The notes under the pieces: model-generated
What the model was told of the DNA's origin: nothing
Databases searched by the model: none
Seen by the model: the letters and a program-made list of their open reading frames with translations, nothing else
Source: an uncultured Prevotellaceae bacterium
GTDB taxonomy: Bacteria; Bacteroidota; Bacteroidia; Bacteroidales; Bacteroidaceae
Direction: 5' to 3'
Length of the DNA: 64,000 nucleotides
NCBI GenBank assembly: GCA_900318775.1
Contig: ONLY01000003.1
Span: forward strand, 204,188-268,187
Shown here: in pieces, positions 33,661-42,586 of the stretch
Numbering within the stretch: position 1 is the first letter of the stretch
How the letters are laid out: each line of letters starts with the position of its first letter
Position numbers and translations under genes: made by a program

Positions 33661-36600
33661 TTAGAATGTGGCTGTCAGCGAGAACGAGAACGTGTGTGCG
33701 TATGGATAGTTGAGTCCTCGCTCTGCCTTGACAGTGGAGAGGTGGAAGACATCGTTCATGTAGAAGGTGAGGCGCAGGCGCTCGAGCTTGATGCGCTGCA
33801 GCCATGAGCAATACTTGAAGTCGTAGTAGGCCGAGAGGCTGGTGAGGTCAAGCATGTTGTTGCGCTGGACGAAGCGCGTGGACGCGTAGGTGGTGGTAGG
33901 CGTGCTGGAGATGTGCTTGTAGAGCGCATGGTCGCCAGGCGCATTCCATGTGTCGCTGAACACACGGCGGTCTACATTGTTGGCAATGTTGACGTTCTCC
34001 ACGCGGTCCACGAGGGTCTGGTTGTAATAGTCGCCACCGAGCTGATAGCTGAAGAGAAGGCTCAGGCCAATGCCTTTGTATTCGCCATTGAAACCGAAGG
34101 TGCCGTGCACTTTAGGATTGGAGTCGCCGGCTATGATGTAGTCATCGGTGGTGTAGTCGTAGGTAGTGGTGCCGTCTTTCTTGAGGAACATCTCGCGTCC
34201 GGTGGCTGGGTCGATGCCTAATGAGCGTACGGCCCAGATAGCGGTCATGGACTGGCCTTCTTCGTAGCGGAGGATGGGCGAGGTGGTGTTCTCGGAGTCT
34301 TGCTCGCGGTTGAAGGAGCTGAGGGCGTCGCTAATCTTGGTGACTTTGTTCTCGTTGTGGGCAATGCTGCCGGTGAGGCTCATGAAAGACTGCCCCTTCT
34401 GGAAGAAGCGCCAGTTGAATGTGGCCTCAATGCCTCGGTTCTGCACGTTGCCAAGGTTCTCCATGTAGGAAGTGAAGCCTGTGGACGTGGGGATGGACAT
34501 GGCAATGAGAGCATCGCGCGTGCGGCTGTCATAGTAGTCGAAGCGCAGGTTGAGCCGATGCCAGAGGGAGAGGTCGAGGCCGACGGTGAAGTCGCCTGTC
34601 TGCTGCCACTTGAGATTGGGGTTTGGCATGCCCATGAGGTAAGCGCCTGAGATATTGTCGTAGATGATGTTGTCGTAGAATTTGTAGGTGGCTTTTGACT
34701 GGTAAGGCGAGAAGTTCTGGTTGCCGGTCAAGCCGTAGGTGATGCGGAACTTGCAGAGGGTGAGCCAGTCGGCCCATTCCATGAAGGACTCTTTGTGCAG
34801 GTTCCAACCAGCACCCGCACTCCAGAAGGTTCCCCAACGGTTGTCGCTGCCGAAGACGGAGGAACCGTTGAAGCGGAGGCTGGCATCGAAGAGGTAGCGC
34901 TCGTCGTAGGAGTAGTTGGCTGCTCCAGTGATACCTAATGAACGGGTGGTGCTTTCTGAACCAGAGGGCTTGCCTCCTTCTGCATATTGCTTGGCGAAGG
35001 TGATGTAGTCGACATGGTTGTTGAGGAAGCCCCACGCGGTCATGCCTTCAGCATTGGTGTTGGACGACTGGAGGGAGTAGGCCGCGTTGGTGAGCAGGAG
35101 GTGCTTGCCCCATGTGTGGGAGTAATGGCCTGTGACATCGACCGAGAGGTTGTTGCTCTCTCCGTTGTTGATGTAGTAGCTGCCTCGCTGGAAGTAGCGG
35201 TCGCCGGTCCAGTCGTGGAAACGGGTGTGGTCGCCAGGGTAGAAGTCCTCGCGCTTGTTGTTCTGATGGGTGTAGCCCAAACGTGCAGTGAAGCGAAGGT
35301 CTTCGGTGGGACGGTATTCGATGTAGAAGTTCTCCACCACTTCGGTGTACTTGGAGAAGTTCTTGGTGCCAATGGAGGCGTTGTAAAGTGGGTTGTAGTA
35401 GGTAGTGGTGCTACCGTTGGCGCCTGGCGATGTGTAGGTGCCCAGCACCTTGAGGATGTTCCCGTTGTTGTCACGCGGAGAGAAATAAGGGTTCACGGTG
35501 ACATAGTCGGAGAAAGAGCCGTAGGGGCTGTCGTCAGCTTTATTGCCGGTGACGGAGAGTGAGTTTCGGAACATCCATTGCTTGTAACGGTAGGAGAGGT
35601 TGATGTTGCCAGAGATGGTGCGGCGGCCAGACTTCTTCATCACACCTGCCACATCGTTGTACATGACGCTGGCGGAGTAGCGCATCTCTTGTGTGCCGCC
35701 TTCAAGATAGGCAGTGTGCTTTTGTCCTACTCCTGTGCGCAGGGGCTGAGAGAGCCAATATGTGTTCACACCTCGTGCGATGTTGGCGGCGATGTTGTTG
35801 TACTGCTCGTCAAGCAGCGCTTGGTAGTAGGGGGAGCTGGATGTGTAGCGTCCGGCGTTCTTCTCCACCTGCAGCTTCTCTGTGGCGTTGCAGAGGTCGT
35901 AGGACGTAAGGTCGGGGGTCTCGATGTTGAGGTCGCCTGTATAAGTGATTCGCAGGCGGCCTGCCTCAGGCAGGATGGTCTCGACGACGATGACACCGTT
36001 GCTGGCCTTGGAGCCATAGATGGCTTTGGCTGCACCGTCTTTCAGGATGGTGACGGACTTGATGCGGTTCATGTCGAGGTCGAAGATTTGCTGTTGGCTG
36101 GCTTCGAAGCCATCGAGGATGAAAAGAGGGGCATTGGGGTTGCCGCTGTATTCGCCCTGCAGGCCACCGAAGGAGGCCTTACCGCGGATGGTGATGTCGG
36201 ACATGTGGTTCGGGTCGGAACCGTTGATGTTGTTCATGTCAACGACGAAAGAAGGGTCGAGTGACTGGATGACTTTCAGCACGTTGCTGTTGCCGACGGT
36301 CTTGAGCTCTTCCTGCGTGTAGGAGGAGGTTGAACCGGTGAATGTGGATGACTTGTAGTCGAAGAGGCCGGTTACCACCACGTCGTTGAGCATGCCGTCT
36401 TCTTGCAGCACAATGACTTGGTTGACGTAGTTCCGTTTGCCGTCATAACTTTTGGTTTGTGACTTCATGCCGACGAAGGAGTAATCGACTGTGGCTTTCT
36501 TGCCTCGAGGAATGGAGAGGGTGAACTTACCGTCTGCATCGGCTACGGCTCCTGTTTTAGTCTCACGTACATAGATGTTGGCACCAGGAAGGGTCTCTCC

Positions 36601-36789
36601 CTGAGCATCTTTGATAGTGCCTTGCAGCAGTACGACATTAGTTTGTGGCCCGTTTTGTGCCTTCGATACCTGCATGGTCTGCATGGGTACCGAAGTGGGC
36701 TTGTTGTCTTGGGCGTACAAAGGAACACTCGTCAGGAGACTGAGCGCCAATGCCGCCATCGTCTTTGTTTGTGTGTGTTGATTTAACAT
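33661..36789 (-). CDS. SusC/RagA family TonB-dependent outer-membrane transporter
   Basis: A 1042-residue transporter. The ATG at 36789 (MLNQHTQTKTMAALALSLL) is chosen because it starts a normal signal peptide; the longer frame adds 19 residues. Order: carboxypeptidase-regulatory-like domain (about 55-130, GTIKDAQGETLPGANIYVRE), plug (about 140-270, with DITIRG and PLFILDGFEASQQQIFDLD, VTILKDGAAKAIYGSKASNG), then a 22-strand beta-barrel ending in a terminal aromatic strand (TFSFSLTATF). It imports the ligand captured by SusD using TonB. No STN domain is present, so no transmembrane anti-sigma signalling is expected. Confidence 0.96.
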   Translation of the reverse strand: MLNQHTQTKTMAALALSLLTSVPLYAQDNKPTSVPMQTMQVSKAQNGPQTNVVLLQGTIKDAQGETLPGANIYVRETKTGAVADADGKFTLSIPRGKKATVDYSFVGMKSQTKSYDGKRNYVNQVIVLQEDGMLNDVVVTGLFDYKSSTFTGSTSSYTQEELKTVGNSNVLKVIQSLDPSFVVDMNNINGSDPNHMSDITIRGKASFGGLQGEYSGNPNAPLFILDGFEASQQQIFDLDMNRIKSVTILKDGAAKAIYGSKASNGVIVVETILPEAGRLRITYTGDLNIETPDLTSYDLCNATEKLQVEKNAGRYTSSSPYYQALLDEQYNNIAANIARGVNTYWLSQPLRTGVGQKHTAYLEGGTQEMRYSASVMYNDVAGVMKKSGRRTISGNINLSYRYKQWMFRNSLSVTGNKADDSPYGSFSDYVTVNPYFSPRDNNGNILKVLGTYTSPGANGSTTTYYNPLYNASIGTKNFSKYTEVVENFYIEYRPTEDLRFTARLGYTHQNNKREDFYPGDHTRFHDWTGDRYFQRGSYYINNGESNNLSVDVTGHYSHTWGKHLLLTNAAYSLQSSNTNAEGMTAWGFLNNHVDYITFAKQYAEGGKPSGSESTTRSLGITGAANYSYDERYLFDASLRFNGSSVFGSDNRWGTFWSAGAGWNLHKESFMEWADWLTLCKFRITYGLTGNQNFSPYQSKATYKFYDNIIYDNISGAYLMGMPNPNLKWQQTGDFTVGLDLSLWHRLNLRFDYYDSRTRDALIAMSIPTSTGFTSYMENLGNVQNRGIEATFNWRFFQKGQSFMSLTGSIAHNENKVTKISDALSSFNREQDSENTTSPILRYEEGQSMTAIWAVRSLGIDPATGREMFLKKDGTTTYDYTTDDYIIAGDSNPKVHGTFGFNGEYKGIGLSLLFSYQLGGDYYNQTLVDRVENVNIANNVDRRVFSDTWNAPGDHALYKHISSTPTTTYASTRFVQRNNMLDLTSLSAYYDFKYCSWLQRIKLERLRLTFYMNDVFHLSTVKAERGLNYPYAHTFSFSLTATF

Positions 36790-36823
36790 ATGATAGAATT
36801 TGTTCTTTGGCAAAACAGAAGGA

Positions 36824-36849
36824 CTCTTGCCACACGCTTGTAGCAAGAG
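36824..36849 (-). terminator. Weak hairpin between GH127 and susC
   Basis: CTCTTGC/GCAAGAG stem (36824-36830, 36843-36849) with a 12-base loop in the 78-base gap; on the minus strand it is followed by a broken T run. It may attenuate rather than fully end GH127 transcription. Confidence 0.4.
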
Positions 36850-36867
36850 CCTGTATGATAGATGTGC

Positions 36868-39354
36868 TTACTTCACTGACCACTCGAAAACGCCTGCGCT
36901 GTAATCGCCTTGCACGATTTCCAGCTTCATGGCAGAGGTTTTCACAGGGTCGAAGTTGACGATGTTGGCAGCACCCTTCACGGTGCCGTATGCTGTGGGG
37001 TTCTTCACTTCAGCCCAATCGCCAGTGGCGGTCTTGTAGTAGAGCTTCCAGCTGTCGGGAACGCGGCAACCGCCCCATGGACCGTCGTCGAACCAGTAGA
37101 CGGTGGAGGTGCTGACGGTCTCTGCTTGCTTGAAATCGTACTGCAACCACTCGGTAGAGTTCTTGGCAGGCCACCAGTGGGTATAAGGCACAGAGCGGTC
37201 GTTGCCATCGGCTGGTACAAGGCGGTCGTTGATGGCTGAGAGGGCTGGAAGGTTGCGTTTTGAGCCTGTCACTTTACTCTCCGATGCAATGGAAGCAGGA
37301 AGGGCTGGGGTGGTGGCGTTGAGGTCTTGTGGAATCCATACGGTCATCTTGCCTGGACCACGATGCGCCCATGCATAGTAAGGAATGAGAACAAGGCGCT
37401 CATCTTTGGTCTGCAACTTGCCCTGCTGGTTGAAGTTGAGGGTCTGTGCATCGGTGGTGAGGGTCAGAACAGCGGTGTTCATGATTTCCTTGGTGCCAAT
37501 CTGGAACTGAGGCTCTTGATTGATGAGGACAGAGAGGACATCGCACTGGTTGTCGGGATGTTCGGCGCAATAGACGATAGGTCCACGCTCGATGGCTACA
37601 CGGCCCTTGTCGGCTGCTACCTGTCCGTTGGCCCGCACAATGCGAGGCTCCATGTCGAAGTGGATATCTACCTTGTCACCCTTCTTCCATGCGCGGTTGA
37701 TGACGAAGTAGCCTTGCTTCAGCTCGCCCTGCACGGGTTGGCCGTTCACCTTGATGGTGTAGCCGAGACGTTTACCGTCGGCATAGGTGTAGAGGTTGCT
37801 GGGCACCACCTCGCCTTTCACCCATCCAGGAATGCGGATGTTGAGGGCATACTGGCCTGCACCGTTGTCAATCTTCAAAGCAACGTCTCCGTCCCAAGGA
37901 TAGTTGGTCTTCTGAGTCAAGGTGACGTTCTTTTTGCCCACCTTCACGTTGACGGTGTTAGAGTTGAAGAGGTTGATGTATAGTCCGTTGTCCTTGACTG
38001 CATAGATGTACTGTGGCAACGAAGGGATGAAGCGTGCTGCATTAGAAGGACAGCATGCACAACCGAACCAAGCCTGGCGCTGGTGCTGACCCATGCTCTG
38101 GAGAGGATTAGGATAGAAGAAGTTGCCACCGTCGATGCTGATACCGGAGATGACGCCGTTGTAGAGTGAGCGTTCCAGAGCATCGTAATATTTGGAATCT
38201 CCGTGAAGGAGGAAGAGGCGGTAGTTGAGATATACCTGTGCAATAGCTGCGCAAGTCTCGCAGTAAGCGCTCATGTTGGGTAGCTCATAGTTCTTACCAA
38301 AGGCTTCACCGCTGGCTGTAGCACCCACACCGCCTGTGATGTAGAACTTCTTGCCGACAATGTTTTCCCAGATGCGGTCGATGGCATCAATGTAGCTCTT
38401 GTCGCCCGTGAGAGCGGCCACGTCAGCCATGCCTGCGTACATGTAGCCAGCACGAACAGCATGCCCCACAGCCTCGTCTTGCTCCAGCACGGGCTTGTGG
38501 CTTTGGCTGTAATCGCTGAGAGAGTGGTAGTAGCCGTCGTTATCGAAGAGGCCCTGGCGAGTTTGCTTCCATGCCGCATCACGCTTGCCGCGCTTGTCGA
38601 GGAAGAACTTGGCCATGTCCAGATATTTCTTGTTGCCTGTGGCGATGTACAGTTTGGCTAAGCCCATCTCTGCAATCTGATGGCCGGGAACGACGCTGGC
38701 TTGACCGGGCTTGTCGCCCACTTCGCGGCATACGCAGTCTGCATATTTGATAGCGACGTTGAGGAAATTCTTCTTGCCTGTGGCATAGTAGTGTGCTACA
38801 GCGGCTTCGCAAAGGTGACCGAGGTTGTAGAATTCATGACTGAGGTCTTCTACGCGCTCCCAACGCTTTGAGCCGGCCCATTCATGGGGCTGATTAGGGT
38901 TCTGGGTGCGAGAAGTATAGAGATAGCCGTCGGGCTCTTGGCCTGAGGCGATGACAGCAATCACACTATCAACGTACTTGTCGAGGCGCCCTCCCTTGAA
39001 CTTTGCGTTAGGGTAGGTCTGTAACAGGTAGCTGGCACCCTCGATGGTCTTGTAGGGGTCTGTGTCGTCGAAGGAATAGGTGCCCTTCTTAATCTCAAAG
39101 ACTTTTGAAGGGTCTTTGAGGTGTTGAGCCGCATTGCTGAAGTTTGTGTAGCGCCCTGTCTCCTCGCTTTTGGAGAAGGCGAGAGGAATGGTGACATTCT
39201 GGCTTGCCTGGAGGCGTTGTCCCCAGAAAGTGTTTTGAGCCACTTTTACTTTGGTAAAGGGTACTTGAGTGATAGGGTAGCCACCGTTCTTGTCCTGGGC
39301 CACCATGCCAATAGCTGTCACTGCAGCCACGGTTAAAGTGATAAGTCGTTTCAT
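36868..39354 (-). CDS. GH127 beta-L-arabinofuranosidase
   Basis: An 828-residue secreted enzyme (signal MKRLITLTVAAVTAIGMVAQ). The catalytic part is an (alpha/alpha)6 barrel of the GH127/DUF1680 family. The zinc-thiolate set is visible: E and C in SAYCETCAAIAQ (about residue 365) and the paired cysteines in FGCACCPSNAARF (about 431), matching the Glu-Cys-Cys-Cys centre known for HypBA1-type enzymes. Two beta-sandwich domains follow (about 480-650), and the last 130 residues (YTHWWPAKNSTEWLQYDF, WFDDGPWGGCRVPDSWKLYY) form a discoidin-like carbohydrate-binding domain. It would release beta-L-arabinofuranose from plant glycoproteins or pectin side chains. It lies 78 bases upstream of susC on the same strand. 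Confidence 0.93.
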   Translation of the reverse strand: MKRLITLTVAAVTAIGMVAQDKNGGYPITQVPFTKVKVAQNTFWGQRLQASQNVTIPLAFSKSEETGRYTNFSNAAQHLKDPSKVFEIKKGTYSFDDTDPYKTIEGASYLLQTYPNAKFKGGRLDKYVDSVIAVIASGQEPDGYLYTSRTQNPNQPHEWAGSKRWERVEDLSHEFYNLGHLCEAAVAHYYATGKKNFLNVAIKYADCVCREVGDKPGQASVVPGHQIAEMGLAKLYIATGNKKYLDMAKFFLDKRGKRDAAWKQTRQGLFDNDGYYHSLSDYSQSHKPVLEQDEAVGHAVRAGYMYAGMADVAALTGDKSYIDAIDRIWENIVGKKFYITGGVGATASGEAFGKNYELPNMSAYCETCAAIAQVYLNYRLFLLHGDSKYYDALERSLYNGVISGISIDGGNFFYPNPLQSMGQHQRQAWFGCACCPSNAARFIPSLPQYIYAVKDNGLYINLFNSNTVNVKVGKKNVTLTQKTNYPWDGDVALKIDNGAGQYALNIRIPGWVKGEVVPSNLYTYADGKRLGYTIKVNGQPVQGELKQGYFVINRAWKKGDKVDIHFDMEPRIVRANGQVAADKGRVAIERGPIVYCAEHPDNQCDVLSVLINQEPQFQIGTKEIMNTAVLTLTTDAQTLNFNQQGKLQTKDERLVLIPYYAWAHRGPGKMTVWIPQDLNATTPALPASIASESKVTGSKRNLPALSAINDRLVPADGNDRSVPYTHWWPAKNSTEWLQYDFKQAETVSTSTVYWFDDGPWGGCRVPDSWKLYYKTATGDWAEVKNPTAYGTVKGAANIVNFDPVKTSAMKLEIVQGDYSAGVFEWSVK

Positions 39355-39397
39355 TAATATAAATTAAAATAGGTTGGATTGTTAGTGGAATCGCTTG

Positions 39398-39428
39398 CAA
39401 AGATAGGCCTTTCTTTTCGTTCGTCATA
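39398..39428 (-). promoter_or_regulatory. Putative promoter of GH127
   Basis: TATCTTTG on the minus strand (39405-39398) with TATG, three of four matches to the -33, at spacing 19 (39428-39425). Confidence 0.6.
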
Positions 39429-39539
39429 AAAATAGGGAATAAAATTTGTTCCAAGTCGTTGATTCACGCTGTTTTTTGTACTAAGATAGTAGCTAATGAC
39501 ACTTTAGTTGGACGATTTTTGTATTCTGTCTTCTTCTAA

Positions 39540-39571
39540 TTTGGTCAGATTGAAAAGAAAACGTAACTTTG
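39540..39571 (+). promoter_or_regulatory. Consensus promoter of korAB
   Basis: TTTG (39540-39543), exactly 20 bases, TAACTTTG (39564-39571); ATG at 39670 leaves a leader of about 90 bases. The 315-base divergent gap shows only this and the GH127 promoter. Confidence 0.88.
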
Positions 39572-39669
39572 CAGTCGCAAAGTGATAGTTAGATGGCTAT
39601 TTGACCGTCAAATAGTTGTAGAAGAAAGTTTTTCAGGAGTAAAAAGAAACAACATAAACAATAAAGCTT

Positions 39670-41520
39670 ATGGCAGAAAAATTGGAAATGAAGGAACTTG
39701 CCGAAGTAGCGGTTCGCTTCTCGGGTGATTCTGGCGACGGCATGCAGTTGGCCGGAAACATCTTCTCCACAGTGTCAGCCACTGTGGGTAACAGTATCAG
39801 CACTTTTCCAGACTATCCAGCCGACATCCGTGCCCCACAAGGTTCGCTGACAGGTGTGAGCGGTTTCCAGGTGCACATTGGCGCGGAGATGGTCTATACA
39901 CCAGGTGATAAGTGCGATGTGCTGGTCGCTATGAACGCAGCTGCGCTCAAGACTCAGTACAAGTTCGCCAAGCCTGGAGCTGCCATCATTATTGATACAG
40001 ACGCTTTTGGTGCTGCAGACCTGAAGAAGGCTGCTTTTGCCTCAGAGGACTATCTTGGCGAAATGGGCATCGATCCAGACCGTGTCATCGCTTGTCCTAT
40101 CACGCAGATGGTGAAAGACTGTTTGGCTGACTCAGGTATGGACGTGAAAGCCATGCTGAAGTGCCGTAACATGTTTGCCCTTGGCCTTGTTTGCTGGCTC
40201 TTCGACCGCGATTTGAACATCGCCTTCAACTTCCTGAAGGAGAAGTTTGCTAAGAAGCCAGGTGTGGCAGAGGCTAACATCAAGGTGATTCAAGCTGGTT
40301 ACGACTATGGTCATAACACGCATAGCTCTGTGGCTAACGTGTATCGCATCGAGACGAAGAACAAGGTGCCTGGACGTTATATGGACATCACTGGCAACAA
40401 GGCTACTGCTTATGGCTTCATCGCTGCTGCCGAGAAAGCAGGCTTGAAGCTTTACCTTGGTTCTTATCCCATCACTCCAGCAACGGATGTGTTGCATGAG
40501 CTTTCCAAGCATAAGTCATTAGGTGTCACCACTGTTCAGTGTGAAGATGAAATCGCGGGCTGTGCATCTGCTGTGGGTGCGTCATTCGCTGGTGCACTTG
40601 GTGTAACCTCCACTTCTGGTCCTGGCATCTGTCTGAAGAGTGAGGCAATGAACCTTGCTGTCATCATGGAGTTGCCACTTGTGGTGCTTGACGTTCAGCG
40701 TGGTGGTCCTGCTACAGGTCTTCCTACGAAGTCTGAGCAGACAGACCTCTTGCAGGCTCTCTTCGGCCGTAACGGTGAAAGCCCAATGCCTGTCATTGCG
40801 GCTACATCTCCTACCGACTGCTTCGATGCCGCTTACTCTGCTGCCAAGATGGCGTTGGAGCACATGACTCCAGTCATCCTCATGACCGACGCCTATGTGG
40901 CTAACGGTTCGGCTGCATTCAAGTTGCCTAACCTTGCAGATTATCCAGCCATCAATCCACCTTATGTTCCTGAGGAACTGAAGGGTTCTTGGGCTCCTTA
41001 CCTCCGCAATCCGGAAACAGGCGTTCGCTACTGGGCAGTGCCTGGTCGTGAAGGCTTCCAGCACATCCTCGGTGGTTTGGAGAAGGACAACAAGACAGGT
41101 GCCATCTCTACTGACCCGGAAAACCATAACCTGATGACTCACTTGCGTCAGGAGAAGATAGACAAGATTCAGGTTCCTGACCTCGAAGTGCTCGGCGACA
41201 AAGATGATGCAGACCTTCTTATTGTTGGCTTCGGTGGCACATACGGACACCTCCACGCTGCTATGGATGAGCTCCGTGCTCAAGGCAAGAAGGTGGCACT
41301 CGCTCACTTCAAGTTCATCAACCCACTGCCAAAGAATACAGCAGAGGTGTTGAAGAAGTACCCCAAGGTGGTTGTGGCAGAGCAGAATATGGGTCAGCTT
41401 GCCGGTTGGCTCCGCATGAAGGTGGACAACTTCGTGCCTGAGCAGTTCAATCAGGTAAAGGGTCAGCCCTTTGCAGTGGCCGAACTCGTTGAGGCATTTA
41501 ACGCAATCATCAACAAATAA
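39670..41520 (+). CDS. korA: 2-oxoacid:ferredoxin oxidoreductase, alpha subunit (gamma-alpha fusion)
   Basis: A 616-residue subunit in which the gamma domain (about 8-195, VRFSGDSGDGMQLAGNIF and YPADIRAPQGSLTGVSGFQ) is fused to the alpha pyrimidine-binding and transketolase-C-like domains (about 215-615; LGSYPITPATDVLHELS, TSGPGICLKSEAMNLAVIMELPLVVLD split motif, RGGPATGLPTKSEQ). With KorB it oxidatively decarboxylates a 2-oxoacid, most likely 2-oxoglutarate, to the acyl-CoA with reduction of ferredoxin, or runs reductively in anaerobes. Expressed codons are strongly biased. The beta gene starts 17 bases downstream. Confidence 0.93.
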   Translation: MAEKLEMKELAEVAVRFSGDSGDGMQLAGNIFSTVSATVGNSISTFPDYPADIRAPQGSLTGVSGFQVHIGAEMVYTPGDKCDVLVAMNAAALKTQYKFAKPGAAIIIDTDAFGAADLKKAAFASEDYLGEMGIDPDRVIACPITQMVKDCLADSGMDVKAMLKCRNMFALGLVCWLFDRDLNIAFNFLKEKFAKKPGVAEANIKVIQAGYDYGHNTHSSVANVYRIETKNKVPGRYMDITGNKATAYGFIAAAEKAGLKLYLGSYPITPATDVLHELSKHKSLGVTTVQCEDEIAGCASAVGASFAGALGVTSTSGPGICLKSEAMNLAVIMELPLVVLDVQRGGPATGLPTKSEQTDLLQALFGRNGESPMPVIAATSPTDCFDAAYSAAKMALEHMTPVILMTDAYVANGSAAFKLPNLADYPAINPPYVPEELKGSWAPYLRNPETGVRYWAVPGREGFQHILGGLEKDNKTGAISTDPENHNLMTHLRQEKIDKIQVPDLEVLGDKDDADLLIVGFGGTYGHLHAAMDELRAQGKKVALAHFKFINPLPKNTAEVLKKYPKVVVAEQNMGQLAGWLRMKVDNFVPEQFNQVKGQPFAVAELVEAFNAIINK

Positions 41521-41537
41521 AAGAAAGGACATTCATT

Positions 41538-42542
41538 ATGGCATATACAGCTCAAGATTTTAAGAAGGGACAGCCAAGATGGTGTCCTGGATGTGGTGAC
41601 CACTTCTTCCTTGCCTCACTGCATAAGGCAATGGCAGAGATTGGTGTAGAACCTTGGAACACAGCCGTGATTTCAGGTATCGGTTGTTCGTCACGCCTGC
41701 CACACTACATGGCGACCTATGGCATGAATACCATTCACGGCCGTGCAGCAGCTATCGCAACAGGTTGCAAGGTGGCTAACCCCAACCTGACCGTATGGCA
41801 GGTGAGCGGTGACGGCGATGGTCTTGCCATTGGCGGTAACCACTTCATCCATGCGAATCGTCGCAACATCAATCTCAACATGATTCTGCTGAACAACCGC
41901 ATCTACGGTTTGACAAAGGGTCAGTATTCACCCACTTCGCCACGTGGATTCGTATCGAAGTCCAGCCCTTACGGAACGGTGGAAGACCCATTCCGTCCTG
42001 CAGAGCTCTGCTTTGGTGCACGCGGACACTTCTTTGCACGTGCCGTTGCTACTGATGCTCCTGGCACGGTAGAGATTCTCAAAGCCGCTTACAACCATAA
42101 GGGTGCAGCCGTATGTGAAATTCTGCAGAACTGTGTCATCTTCAACAACGGCACTCACGATGCTGTCTATAGCAAGGAAGGACGTGCCAAGAACGCCATC
42201 TACGTGCAGCACGGCAAACCCCTCATCTTTGGTGAGAACAATGAGTTTGGCTTGATGCAGGAGGGCTTTGGCCTGAAGGTGGTGAAGATTGGCGAGAATG
42301 GCATCACAGAGAAAGACATCCTAGTGCACGACGCTCACTGCGAGGACAACACGCTTCAGCTCAAGCTTGCCTTGATGGGTAACGGTGATGGTTTCCCTGT
42401 GGCGCTTGGTGTCATCCGCGACGTAGATGCTCCAACCTACGATGATTGTGTGACAGCTCAGATTGAAGAGGTGAAGACTCAGAAGAAGTACCACAACTTC
42501 GCTGAGCTCTTGGAGACCAACGATATCTGGGAAGTAAAATAA
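41538..42542 (+). CDS. korB: 2-oxoacid:ferredoxin oxidoreductase, beta subunit
   Basis: A 334-residue thiamine-diphosphate-binding subunit. RWCPGCGDHFFL near residue 15 is the conserved N-terminal Cys motif; the ThDP/Mg site is GDGDGLAIGGNHFIHANRR continuing to LNNRIYGLTKGQYSPTSPRG, the latter typical of 2-oxoglutarate-type enzymes. Two further cysteines (CSSR, CEILQNC) complete the [4Fe-4S] ligands. Partner of korA, no separate ferredoxin-like delta gene is adjacent. Convergent with dusB, with a shared hairpin at 42555-42586. Confidence 0.94.
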   Translation: MAYTAQDFKKGQPRWCPGCGDHFFLASLHKAMAEIGVEPWNTAVISGIGCSSRLPHYMATYGMNTIHGRAAAIATGCKVANPNLTVWQVSGDGDGLAIGGNHFIHANRRNINLNMILLNNRIYGLTKGQYSPTSPRGFVSKSSPYGTVEDPFRPAELCFGARGHFFARAVATDAPGTVEILKAAYNHKGAAVCEILQNCVIFNNGTHDAVYSKEGRAKNAIYVQHGKPLIFGENNEFGLMQEGFGLKVVKIGENGITEKDILVHDAHCEDNTLQLKLALMGNGDGFPVALGVIRDVDAPTYDDCVTAQIEEVKTQKKYHNFAELLETNDIWEVK

Positions 42543-42550
42543 GACGATAA

Positions 42551-42586
42551 AAAAAGCGTAAGGTTGAGTATTGCTCGCCTTACGCT
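42551..42586 (-). terminator. Terminator at the end of dusB
   Basis: AGCGTAAGG (42555-42563) and its complement (42578-42586) form a stem; on the minus strand it is followed by seven T. The stem overlaps the dusB stop codon at 42580-42582. It also lies just after korB and may act there too. Confidence 0.85.

Noticed and set aside
40582..41532. 316-codon minus-strand frame
   Set aside because: Antisense to korA, whose motifs are unambiguous.
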